The notes below the pieces were generated by a model. The model saw only the letters and a program-made list of their open reading frames with translations, did no database searches and had not been told where the DNA came from. Positions 8,488-16,712 of a DNA stretch of 64,000 nt are shown piece by piece. The DNA lies in assembly GCF_900302445.1 (NCBI RefSeq), contig NZ_ONZF01000015.1:1-64000 (forward strand), read 5' to 3'. A program made the translations under genes and the position numbers. Within the stretch, counting starts at the first letter, position 1. Every line of letters begins with the position of its first letter. Source of the DNA: Palleronia abyssalis (GTDB lineage: Bacteria > Pseudomonadota > Alphaproteobacteria > Rhodobacterales > Rhodobacteraceae).

Positions 8488-9315
8488 ATGACCATTCACG
8501 CCGAAACCCGATACGCCATCGATCCCGCGACGACCAAGACGCTGGACACCCAAGGCCTGCGCGACCACTTCCACGTCCCCGGCCTGTTCAAGGAGGGCGA
8601 GATCAAGCTGGTTTATTCCCATTACGACAGGCTGATCCTGGGATCGGCCGTGCCGGGGGGCGGGTCGCTGGTGCTGGACGAGGTGCCGCAGACCGGGACG
8701 CCCGGCTTCCTGGACCGGCGCGAGGCGGGGATCCTGAATATCGGGGCGACCGGCACCGTAGAGGTGAATGGCGAGACGCACACGCTGGAGCGGGGCGAGG
8801 TGCTGTATGTGGGCCGCGGGTCGGGGGCGATCACGTTTTCCGGGGCAGGGCGGTTCTATGTCCTGTCGGCGCCCGCGCACCGGGACTGCCCGACCAAGCT
8901 GATCAAGCTGGCCGATGCCCGCCGGGTCGAGCTGGGAAGCCGTGAGCAGGCGAACGAGCGCACGATCATCCAGTTCCTGCACCCCGAAGTGTGCGAATCC
9001 TGCCAGCTTCTGATGGGGTATACCCAGTTCGCGGACGGGTCGATCTGGAACACCATGCCCGCCCACCGGCACGACCGCCGGATGGAGGCTTACCTGTATT
9101 TCGAGCTGCCCGAGGATGCGCGCGTCTTCCACCTGATGGGCGAGCCGTCCGAGACGCGGCATATCGTGATGGGCAATGAAGAGGCCGTGATCTCTCCGCC
9201 GTGGTCGATCCACTCGGGCGCGGGCACGGCCAGCTATACGTTCTGCTGGGCGATGGCCGGGGACAACGTGGACTTCACCGATATGGACATGATCGACATG
9301 GGGGACCTGCGATGA
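8488..9315 (+). CDS. kduI: 5-dehydro-4-deoxy-D-glucuronate isomerase
   Basis: A 275-residue KduI, which isomerises 5-keto-4-deoxyuronate to 2,5-diketo-3-deoxygluconate. It shows the two-cupin arrangement and the zinc-binding pattern known for the family: NTMPAHRHDRRMEAYLYFEL supplies His-x-His and Glu, and PPWSIHSGAGT supplies the last His. The ATG at 8488 follows GGAGGACCC. Its stop overlaps the kduD start (ATGA), so the two are translationally coupled and catalyse consecutive reactions. Confidence 0.95.
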   Translation: MTIHAETRYAIDPATTKTLDTQGLRDHFHVPGLFKEGEIKLVYSHYDRLILGSAVPGGGSLVLDEVPQTGTPGFLDRREAGILNIGATGTVEVNGETHTLERGEVLYVGRGSGAITFSGAGRFYVLSAPAHRDCPTKLIKLADARRVELGSREQANERTIIQFLHPEVCESCQLLMGYTQFADGSIWNTMPAHRHDRRMEAYLYFELPEDARVFHLMGEPSETRHIVMGNEEAVISPPWSIHSGAGTASYTFCWAMAGDNVDFTDMDMIDMGDLR

Positions 9316-10043
9316 GCGGGCCCTTCGACCTTTCGGGCAAGCGCGCGCTGGTCACGGGGGCCAATACCGGGATCGGGCAGGCCATCGCGGTGGGGCTGGC
9401 CGAGGCGGGGGCGCATGTGATCGCCGCCGGCCGCCGGTCCTGCGCCGAGACGGTCGAGAAGGCGAACGGCCGGGCCGAGGAGATGATCCTGGACCTGGCC
9501 GATCCGGTCGCCGCGGCGGGCGCGCTGCCCGGCGATCTGGATATCCTGGTGAACAACGCGGGCATCATTCGCCGGGCGGATTCGGTGGATTATACCGAGG
9601 CCGACTGGGACGACGTGATGGACGTGAACCTGAAGGCCGTGTTCCTGATGTGTCAGGCGTTCGGCAAGGCCGCCATCGCGGCGGGGCGCGGGGGGCGGAT
9701 CGTCAACATCGCCTCGCTTCTGTCGTTCCAGGGCGGCATTCGCGTGCCCGCCTATACCGCGTCGAAACACGGGGTTGCGGGGCTGACGAAGATCTTCGCC
9801 AATGAATGGGCGGGGCAGGGGATCAACGTGAACGCGGTCGCGCCGGGATATATCGCCACGAACAACACCGAAGCGTTGCGGGACGACCCCGAGCGGTCGA
9901 AGGCGATCCTTGACCGGATCCCGGCGGGGCGCTGGGGCGATCCGGCGGATATCGCGGGGGCGGTGACGTTCCTGTGCACACCGGCGGCGAACTATGTCAC
10001 GGGTGCCGTGCTGAACGTCGATGGCGGCTGGCTGGCGCGCTAG
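9312..10043 (+). CDS. kduD: 2-deoxy-D-gluconate 3-dehydrogenase / 2-keto-3-deoxygluconate oxidoreductase
   Basis: A 243-residue short-chain dehydrogenase that reduces 2,5-diketo-3-deoxygluconate to 2-keto-3-deoxygluconate. The Rossmann motif is ALVTGANTGIGQAIAVGLAEAG, followed by the NNAGIIRR strand, the catalytic YTASKHG (Tyr-x3-Lys) and the C-terminal YVTGAVLNVDGGWLAR. It overlaps the kduI stop by four bases and overlaps the convergent AraC gene by four bases at its end. Confidence 0.93.
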   Translation: MSGPFDLSGKRALVTGANTGIGQAIAVGLAEAGAHVIAAGRRSCAETVEKANGRAEEMILDLADPVAAAGALPGDLDILVNNAGIIRRADSVDYTEADWDDVMDVNLKAVFLMCQAFGKAAIAAGRGGRIVNIASLLSFQGGIRVPAYTASKHGVAGLTKIFANEWAGQGINVNAVAPGYIATNNTEALRDDPERSKAILDRIPAGRWGDPADIAGAVTFLCTPAANYVTGAVLNVDGGWLAR

Positions 10044-10894
10044 GGCTCCTCACGCTCGGTTGCGCGGGGGTGGAAGCACGACGGCGGCTCGCCGATATGG
10101 CGCTTGAACATCCGGCTGAAGAAATAGGGGTCGGAATAGCCAAGCTCGGCCGCCACCTCCTTGACCGAAAGGCCGACGTCGAGGCGGGAGATCGCGAACT
10201 CCATCCGTTTGAGGTCACGGAACTTCTGCGGCGTCATGCCGATCTTTTCCGAGAACGCGCGGCGGAAGTAGTCGGGGTTGTAGGGGACGCTGTCCAGCGC
10301 CTCCTCGACCCCCGCGCCCAGGGGATCCGACGACAGGCGCGACGCCACGAACATGATGTGCAGCGACAGCTGGTCCTGGCTTTGGACGGCGGCGTCCTGC
10401 GTGCCCCAGCCGAGGAAGGCGTCTTGCAGGAAGGACAGCAGGATGACCATGAACTGGTGGTGCTGGGGCAGGGTGGTCGCACCGGGCGGCGCGGTCTCGC
10501 GGTAGAGGCGGACCAAGGGTTCGAGCGTCGCCCACTGGCTGAGGGCGACCTTCCGGCGCAGCTGCATCTGGGCGATGAGGTCGCCGCGGCCGAACAATTC
10601 CAGCGAGAAATGCTGCGCCACGCCGGTATAGGTGTCAGGCCCACCGCCGTGCCAACCGTGGAAACGCGTGTAGGCGGGGATCAGCATCGCCTCGCCCGGG
10701 GCCAGCGGGATTTCGGCCTCGCCGATGCGATAGACGCCCGACCCTTCCAGCGGGATCACGAGGTCATGAACCGGGTTCAGCTTGTCGATCCGCCACGTCC
10801 GCCCGTGGCTCATCCGGATCGCGGAACGGGCGAGTTTCAGGCGCAGCGCGTCGGGGGGCAGCAGCGTCAGGGGGAAATGTTCGATTTCGTCCAT
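10040..10894 (-). CDS. AraC-family transcriptional regulator
   Basis: A 284-residue regulator with an N-terminal cupin-like sensor (residues about 30-100, HDLVIPLEGSGVYRIGE and PGEAMLIPAYTRFHGW). The C-terminal double HTH spans about 185-275, including SVKEVAAELGYSDPYFFSRMFKRHIGEPPS. It is divergent from the alpha-galacturonidase/ABC operon across a 160-base shared promoter region (10898-11056), which makes that operon its likely target, with an oligogalacturonide or galacturonate as likely effector. The start could also be the Met codon three bases upstream (10897). Confidence 0.88.
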   Translation of the reverse strand: MDEIEHFPLTLLPPDALRLKLARSAIRMSHGRTWRIDKLNPVHDLVIPLEGSGVYRIGEAEIPLAPGEAMLIPAYTRFHGWHGGGPDTYTGVAQHFSLELFGRGDLIAQMQLRRKVALSQWATLEPLVRLYRETAPPGATTLPQHHQFMVILLSFLQDAFLGWGTQDAAVQSQDQLSLHIMFVASRLSSDPLGAGVEEALDSVPYNPDYFRRAFSEKIGMTPQKFRDLKRMEFAISRLDVGLSVKEVAAELGYSDPYFFSRMFKRHIGEPPSCFHPRATEREEP

Positions 10895-11056
10895 CAATTT
10901 CTGTCATACAAGTCATTCTGGCGCGGGTCCATGCCGCGTAATGTGAAACCAAGAGGAATAATCGGCCCGAATCCACGATTCCGGGACCGATCGGGGAGGA
11001 GAGGGCCGTAAAATTGCGTGGGATAGCCCTGCGCGAGGGATCGGACCGCGTGTGCC

Positions 11057-12448
11057 ATGACGAAACCTGAATATCAGCCCGTGACCATCGCCTATATTGG
11101 TGGCGGGTCGCTGAACTGGGCGCCGGGGCTGATGGCCGATCTGGCCGCCGACGACCGGCTGGCGGCCGAGGTGCGGCTATACGATCTGGATGCGGGCGCC
11201 GCACAGCGCAATGCGGCGATGGGGGCGCGGTTCGCCGAAGTCTCGACCGGGCAGGCGGCGCGCTACAGCGTGGCAGGCTCGCTGGCCGAGGCGCTGCGGG
11301 GCGCGGATGTGGTCGTCGTGTCGATCCTGCCGGGCCGGTTCGAGGATATGGCGCAGGATATCGGCATCCCCGCGCGATACGGCATCCCGCAGGCGGTGGG
11401 CGACACCGTGGGGCCGGGGGGCTTCGTGCGGGCGATGCGCGCCATCCCGATGCTGGCCGAGATAGGCGCGGCCATCGGGGAACACGCGCCGAACGCCTAT
11501 GTCTGCAACCTGACAAACCCCATGAGCGTGCTGACCGGCGCTTTGTTCGCGGCCTTCCCGGGCATCCGCGCGTGGGGCGAATGTCACGAGGTCACGAAGC
11601 TGCGCAAGCAGGTGGCCTGGATCGCCAACCGCGCGGCGGGGGCAGAGGTCGCCACCCATCGCGACGTTGCGGTCAACGTGATGGGCGTGAACCATTTCAC
11701 CTTCGTGGACCGGATTTCGCTGGGCGGGCGAAACATGATGCCCGCCTACCGCGCCTTCGTGGAAGAGTTCGCAGACGCGGGCTGGACCGCGCAGCCTGTC
11801 GACCCCGAGGACGAGCATTCGCGCTATTTCGAGGATCGTTCCCGCGTGAAGTTCGACCTGACGCGGCGCTTTGGCATCGCGGCGGCGGCGGGCGACCGGC
11901 ACCTGGTCGAGTTCCTGCCGGCCGATCAATACCTGCACGATCCGGCGGGCTGGGATTTCGGGCTGACGCCGGTGGATTACCGCCTGCGCGATCAGGCCGA
12001 AAAGGCGGCGCGCGCCACGGCATTGGCCGACGGTACAGCCTCGCCGGTGGCGAAACGGTCCGACGAGGCGCTGATCGACCAGATCGCGGCGCTGATGGGC
12101 GGCGGGGCGCATCTGTCGAACGTGAACCTGCCGAATACCGGGCAGGTCGAGAACCTGCCCATCGGCGCGGTGGTCGAGACGAACGCGCTGTTTTCGGGGC
12201 TGGGGGTGCAGGCGGTCCATGCCGGGCGTCTGCCCGATGCGCTGGCCGCGATCACCGCCGACCATGCAGACCGCCAAAGCGCGCTGTTGAAGGCGGTGCT
12301 TGCGGGCGAGGCGGGGGCGCTGTTTCCACTGTTCCACGCCGATCCGCTGGTCGCCCCGCTGGAGGAAGCCAAGGCCCGCGCGATGTTTTCGGAAATGGTC
12401 GCCGCCACGTCCGCGTGGCTGCCCGAGACTCTGCGGGGGGCGGCCTGA
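11057..12448 (+). CDS. GH4-family alpha-galacturonidase/glucuronidase-type glycosidase
   Basis: A 463-residue family 4 glycoside hydrolase, the unusual NAD- and Mn-dependent class that acts by redox elimination. The N-terminal Rossmann motif is IAYIGGGSLNW. ILPGRFEDMAQD and AVGDTVGPGGFVRA form the nucleotide and sugar sites, CNLTNPMSVLTG is the conserved loop, and the metal ligands are Cys176 (GECHEV) and His213 (GVNHFTF). The N-terminus resembles the LplD alpha-galacturonidase subgroup more than maltosidases. It heads an operon with a CUT1 importer and polygalacturonase, so imported oligogalacturonide is the likely substrate. The stop overlaps the next start (TGATG). Confidence 0.85.
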   Translation: MTKPEYQPVTIAYIGGGSLNWAPGLMADLAADDRLAAEVRLYDLDAGAAQRNAAMGARFAEVSTGQAARYSVAGSLAEALRGADVVVVSILPGRFEDMAQDIGIPARYGIPQAVGDTVGPGGFVRAMRAIPMLAEIGAAIGEHAPNAYVCNLTNPMSVLTGALFAAFPGIRAWGECHEVTKLRKQVAWIANRAAGAEVATHRDVAVNVMGVNHFTFVDRISLGGRNMMPAYRAFVEEFADAGWTAQPVDPEDEHSRYFEDRSRVKFDLTRRFGIAAAAGDRHLVEFLPADQYLHDPAGWDFGLTPVDYRLRDQAEKAARATALADGTASPVAKRSDEALIDQIAALMGGGAHLSNVNLPNTGQVENLPIGAVVETNALFSGLGVQAVHAGRLPDALAAITADHADRQSALLKAVLAGEAGALFPLFHADPLVAPLEEAKARAMFSEMVAATSAWLPETLRGAA

Positions 12449-13332
12449 TGGGGGGCGACAGCAAGTATTTGGGGCTGTGGTATGTCTCTCCGTATATCCT
12501 GGGGTTCGCGATGTTCACCGCGTTCCCGTTCATCACGAGCTTCTACCTGAGTTTCACCGATTACGACCTGCTGAGCGCGCCGGAATGGGTGGGGCTGGAG
12601 AATTACGAGAAGCTGTTCGAGCGGGACCGGACCTTCAAGAAATCCCTGTCGGTGACGCTGACCTATGTCGCGCTGACCGTGCCGCTGAAGCTGACCTTTG
12701 CCTTGTTCATCGCGGTGGTGCTGAATTACCGGCTGCGCGGGATCAACGTGTTCCGCACGGCGTATTACGTGCCCTCGATCCTTGGCGGGTCGGTCGCGAT
12801 CGCCGTGCTGTGGCGGTACATCTTCGCCGAGGCCGGGCTGGTCAACATGATCATCACCATGCTGGGGGGCGAGCCGGTCAACTGGTTCGGGGATCCGGGC
12901 AACGCGCTGTTCACGATCACGCTGCTGCGCTGCTGGCAGTTCGGGTCGGCCATGGTGATCTTCCTTGCCGCGCTGCAATCGGTGGACAAGTCGCTGTACG
13001 AGGCGGCCAGCATCGACGGGGCCGGGCCGTGGCAGATATTCCGCAACATCACCCTGCCGCTGATCACGCCGGTGATCTTCTTCAACCTGATCATGCAGAC
13101 CGTGCAGGCGTTCCAAGAGTTCAACGGCCCCTACATCATCACGCAGGGCGGCCCGCTGAAGTCCACCTACCTTCTGCCACTTTATATCTATGACGAGGCG
13201 TTCAAGAGCTTCGACATGGGCTATGCCAGCGCGATCGCGTGGGTGCTGTTCCTGATCATCATGGTGCTGACCCTGCTTGCCTTCTGGTCGTCGAAGAAGT
13301 GGGTCTACTACGCCGGCGACAAGAGGAGCTGA
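12448..13332 (+). CDS. CUT1 sugar ABC transporter permease (first of pair)
   Basis: A 294-residue MalF/UgpA-type permease with six predicted TM segments, starting LWYVSPYILGFAMFTAFPFI. The cytoplasmic EAA loop is SLYEAASIDGAGPWQIFRNITLPLI. It is coupled by a one-base overlap to the GH4 gene upstream and to the partner permease downstream. Together with the genes at 13335, 14249 and 15396 it forms a complete importer. The context implies oligogalacturonides or a related pectin fragment as cargo. Confidence 0.9.
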   Translation: MGGDSKYLGLWYVSPYILGFAMFTAFPFITSFYLSFTDYDLLSAPEWVGLENYEKLFERDRTFKKSLSVTLTYVALTVPLKLTFALFIAVVLNYRLRGINVFRTAYYVPSILGGSVAIAVLWRYIFAEAGLVNMIITMLGGEPVNWFGDPGNALFTITLLRCWQFGSAMVIFLAALQSVDKSLYEAASIDGAGPWQIFRNITLPLITPVIFFNLIMQTVQAFQEFNGPYIITQGGPLKSTYLLPLYIYDEAFKSFDMGYASAIAWVLFLIIMVLTLLAFWSSKKWVYYAGDKRS

Positions 13333-13334
13333 TG

Positions 13335-14249
13335 ATGGTCACGCTTTCCGATCTTCCCGACCAGTCCCGCGCCGACCGCACGCCGCCCACGCCGCTTGAG
13401 CTGAAGCTGCGCCGCCAGAGGCGGGTCAGTTCCGCGATCCGCTATGTGCTGCTGATCGTGGTCGGCCTGATCATGGTCTATCCGCTGCTGTGGCTGGTGG
13501 GGGCCGCGTTCAAGACGAATTCCGAGATCTTCAACTCGCCCTGGTTCTGGCCCGCGCGGCCGACGCTGGAAGGCTTCCGCGAGGGGTGGGAGACGTCGAC
13601 GCCCTATAATTTCGGGCATTTCTTCCTGAACTCGATGTGGATCGTGATCCCCAAGGTGATCGGCACCGCGATATCCTGCACGCTGGTGGCTTACGGGTTC
13701 GCGCGGTTCGAGTTTCCGGGCAAGAAGATCCTGTTCGCGATCCTGATCGCGACGCTACTGCTGCCCGACGTGGTCACGCGCATCCCGCAATACCTGCTGT
13801 TCCGCGAGCTTGGCTGGCTGGATACCTATCTGCCGCTGTTCGTGCCGTCATGGGTCGCGGGGGATGCGTTCTTCGTCTTCATGGTGATCCAGTTCCTGCG
13901 CGCCATCCCGCGCGAGATGGAGGAAGCCGCGCGTGTCGACGGGGCCAACACCGCGCAGACGCTGATCTTCATCGTGGTGCCGATGCTGATGCCGGCCATC
14001 ATCTCGGTCTGTCTGTTCCAGTTCATGTGGACGATGAATGACTTCCTTGGGCCGCTGATCTACATCTCGTCGGTCGAGAAATACCCGGTGTCGATCGCGC
14101 TGAAACTGTCGATCGACGCGACCGAGGCCTTCAACTGGAATGCGATCCTGTCGATGACGGTGCTGGCGCTGATCCCGTCGCTGGTCGTGTTCTTCCTTGC
14201 TCAGAAATCCTTCATCGAAGGCATCTCCACCGGGGGGGTCAAAGGCTGA
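13335..14249 (+). CDS. CUT1 sugar ABC transporter permease (second of pair)
   Basis: A MalG/UgpE-type permease of about 304 residues, with a soluble charged N-terminus of about 35 residues before TM1 (YVLLIVVGLIMVYPLLWLVG). The EAA loop is REMEEAARVDGANTAQTLIFIVVPMLMP. Two adjacent ATG codons (13332 and 13335) could be the start. The second has better spacing from AAGAGGAG at 13321-13328. The stop overlaps the ATPase start by one base. Confidence 0.9.
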   Translation: MVTLSDLPDQSRADRTPPTPLELKLRRQRRVSSAIRYVLLIVVGLIMVYPLLWLVGAAFKTNSEIFNSPWFWPARPTLEGFREGWETSTPYNFGHFFLNSMWIVIPKVIGTAISCTLVAYGFARFEFPGKKILFAILIATLLLPDVVTRIPQYLLFRELGWLDTYLPLFVPSWVAGDAFFVFMVIQFLRAIPREMEEAARVDGANTAQTLIFIVVPMLMPAIISVCLFQFMWTMNDFLGPLIYISSVEKYPVSIALKLSIDATEAFNWNAILSMTVLALIPSLVVFFLAQKSFIEGISTGGVKG

Positions 14250-15373
14250 TGGCCGAACTTCAACTGAAATCGCTGGAAAAGAAATACGGCAACGGATTCA
14301 AGGCGGTCCACGGCATCGACCTTGAGGTGCAGGAGGGCGAGTTCATGGTCCTCGTCGGGCCGTCGGGCTGCGCGAAATCCACCACGCTGCGGATGATCGC
14401 GGGGCTGGAGACGATCACCGGGGGCGAGGTCCGGATCGGCGACAACGTCGTCAACGATCTGGTGCCCGGCAAGCGCGGCATCGCGATGGTGTTCCAGAAC
14501 TACGCGCTTTACCCGCATATGAAGGTGCGGCGGAACCTGTCCTTCGGGCTGAAGATCAAGCGCCAGCCGAAGGACCGGATCGAGGCCGCGACCGGTGAAG
14601 TCTCAGGGATCCTGGAGATCGAGGAGCTGTTGGAGCGGCTGCCGAAGCAGCTGTCGGGCGGGCAGGCGCAGCGCGTGGCGCTGGGGCGCGCGCTGATCAA
14701 GCAGCCCGAGGTGTTCCTGTTCGACGAGCCGCTGTCGAACCTGGATGCCAAGCTGCGCGCGTCGATGCGGGTCCGGATCACCGACCTGCACAAGCGCCTG
14801 CGGGACGAGGGGCGGCCCGCGACGGTGGTCTATGTCACCCACGATCAGGTCGAGGCGATGACCATGGGCGACCGGATCTGCGTGATGAAGGACGGCCACA
14901 TCATGCAGGTGGCCGATCCGCGCACGCTGTACGACCGGCCCGCCAACGCCTTCGTCGGCGGCTTCATCGGCATGCCCGAGATGAACCTTGTCCCCGCCGT
15001 CCTGACCCGCGACCCCGACCTGCGCTTGACCGCGGGCGGCCAGAGCGTCGCGGTCCCCGACGGACTGGCGCACCGGTTGGGCATCCCCGACGGGGCGGTG
15101 ACCATGGGCCTGCGCCCCCAGCACCTGACGCTGGTCGCGCCGGGCAGCGACGGCGCTTTCGACGCCAAGGTCGTCAATGTCGAGTTCATGGGCCACGAGA
15201 TCAACGTCCACGCCAGGCTGGGCGACGCCGTGCTGGTCGCGGTCGTCCCCACGGGCGGCATGGGCGCGGAGGTGTCGCGCGGCGACCTGATCGGGCTGCG
15301 TCCCGACGGCGCGCGCATCCATCTTTTCGATGCCGAGACCGGCAAGAATGTCTCGCTTACCAATCACCACTGA
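14249..15373 (+). CDS. Sugar ABC transporter ATP-binding protein, UgpC/MalK type
   Basis: A 374-residue ATPase with the usual nucleotide-binding domain (residues 1-235) and a C-terminal TOBE/regulatory domain. The Walker A at residues 37-44 reads GPSGCAKS, with Ala in place of the last Gly before Lys. The Q-loop (MVFQNYALYPHM), the signature LSGGQAQRVALGRAL, Walker B (VFLFDEPLSNLD) and the switch His (VTHDQVEAM) are all intact. It is in the GH4-permease-permease operon and energises that importer. Confidence 0.93.
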   Translation: MAELQLKSLEKKYGNGFKAVHGIDLEVQEGEFMVLVGPSGCAKSTTLRMIAGLETITGGEVRIGDNVVNDLVPGKRGIAMVFQNYALYPHMKVRRNLSFGLKIKRQPKDRIEAATGEVSGILEIEELLERLPKQLSGGQAQRVALGRALIKQPEVFLFDEPLSNLDAKLRASMRVRITDLHKRLRDEGRPATVVYVTHDQVEAMTMGDRICVMKDGHIMQVADPRTLYDRPANAFVGGFIGMPEMNLVPAVLTRDPDLRLTAGGQSVAVPDGLAHRLGIPDGAVTMGLRPQHLTLVAPGSDGAFDAKVVNVEFMGHEINVHARLGDAVLVAVVPTGGMGAEVSRGDLIGLRPDGARIHLFDAETGKNVSLTNHH

Positions 15374-15395
15374 TCGTCTAGGGAGGAACACGACG

Positions 15396-16661
15396 ATGAC
15401 CACACGTATCCTGAGCCTCGCGCTCGCCACGACTGCGCTTGCGGGCGCTGCCAATGCCGCCGATCTGCGGATGTCCTGGTGGGGCGGCGACAGCCGTCAC
15501 GAAGCCACGCAAGCCGCGCTGGAAGTCTGCGGCGAGAAGCATGGCCACACCATCAGCCCGGAATTCACCGGCTGGTCGGGGCATTTCGAGAAGGTCGCCA
15601 CCCAGATCGCGGGCGGGACCGAGGCCGACATCATGCAGATCAACTGGCCCTGGCTGCCGATCTTCTCGAAGAACGGGGACGGGTTCGCGGACCTGCGCGA
15701 GCTGTCGGACACCATCGACCTGAGCCAGTGGTCCGATGCGCAGCTTGAGGCTGGATCGGTCGGCGGCACGCTGAACGGGCTGCTGGTATCGACCACCGGA
15801 CGGCTGTTCGTGTTCAACACTACCACCTGGGAAGAAGCGGGGCTGGAGCTTCCCACGACATGGGACGAGCTGATCGCCGCCGGTCCCGTCTTCGCCGAGA
15901 CGCTGGGCGAAGAGTATTACCCGATGGAGGCGATCGGGCTGGATGCCGCGCTGATCGTCACGCTGTACGGCACCCAGAAGACCGGCAAGTCGCTGATCGA
16001 CGCCGAGACGAACCAGATCAACTGGACCGTCGAGGAGATGACCGACGCCATCGAGTTCTATCAAAGCCTCGTGGACAACCACGTGATCCTGCCATGGCGC
16101 GATCAGCTGGCCTCGGGCGTGCAGGCGCTGCACGAGAACCCCAAATGGACGAACGGCGAGATCGCCGGGACGTATCAGTGGGATTCGACCTATTTCAAGA
16201 TTTCCGATCCCCTGGCCGAGGGGGAAGAGATCGAATACGTGGGCCTGCTGGATCTGGACGGGCAGCAGACGCCGGGCATTTATCGCAAGGCGTCGATGGT
16301 GTTCTCGATCTCGGCCAATTCGGACAACCAGCAGGCGGCGGCCGAGGTGCTGAACTGCCTGCTGAACGAGCCCGAGGGCGTCGCCGCCATGGGATCGGCG
16401 CGCGGGGTTCCCGCGTCGAAAGCGGCGCTGGAGCAGTTGCAGTCCGAGGATGCCATCGCGCCCGAGCAGGCCGACGCGCAGGCCAAGATCCTGGAAGCCG
16501 AAGGCCCGGCGATCCACCCGTTCATGGAGCATCCGGACGTGCGGTCGGCCATGCAGGACAACCTTGAAGCCTTCGCCTACGGCCAGATCGACGCGGCCAC
16601 GGCGGCGGACGAGATGCTGTACGCCATCGAGGAAGTGCTGACGGACAATTTCGACAGCTGA
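15396..16661 (+). CDS. Extracellular sugar-binding protein of CUT1 ABC transporter
   Basis: A 421-residue periplasmic binding protein. The signal peptide (residues 1-22) ends AGAANAADL, and the mature family-1 fold starts RMSWWGGDSRHEAT. The ATG at 15396 sits behind a strong GGGAGGAA site (15381-15388). The binding protein is last among the transporter genes and is followed by a strong stem-loop (16669-16696), which may let it be made in excess over the polygalacturonase downstream. Cargo is inferred as pectin oligosaccharide from the neighbours. Confidence 0.9.
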   Translation: MTTRILSLALATTALAGAANAADLRMSWWGGDSRHEATQAALEVCGEKHGHTISPEFTGWSGHFEKVATQIAGGTEADIMQINWPWLPIFSKNGDGFADLRELSDTIDLSQWSDAQLEAGSVGGTLNGLLVSTTGRLFVFNTTTWEEAGLELPTTWDELIAAGPVFAETLGEEYYPMEAIGLDAALIVTLYGTQKTGKSLIDAETNQINWTVEEMTDAIEFYQSLVDNHVILPWRDQLASGVQALHENPKWTNGEIAGTYQWDSTYFKISDPLAEGEEIEYVGLLDLDGQQTPGIYRKASMVFSISANSDNQQAAAEVLNCLLNEPEGVAAMGSARGVPASKAALEQLQSEDAIAPEQADAQAKILEAEGPAIHPFMEHPDVRSAMQDNLEAFAYGQIDAATAADEMLYAIEEVLTDNFDS

Positions 16662-16668
16662 TCCAACC

Positions 16669-16696
16669 GGGGCCGGTCCCTTTCGGGGTCGGCCCC
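16669..16696 (+). terminator. Strong stem-loop after the first sugar-binding protein gene
   Basis: GGGGCCGGTCCC (16669-16680) pairs with GGGGTCGGCCCC (16685-16696) over a TTTC loop: 12 pairs including two G-T pairs. The downstream T-tract (GGTTTTATT) is weak and about nine bases away. It lies between the binding-protein gene and GH28, so it is better read as partial terminator or mRNA 3' stabiliser than as a complete stop. Confidence 0.6.
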
Positions 16697-16712
16697 CACA
16701 CGGTTTTATTCC

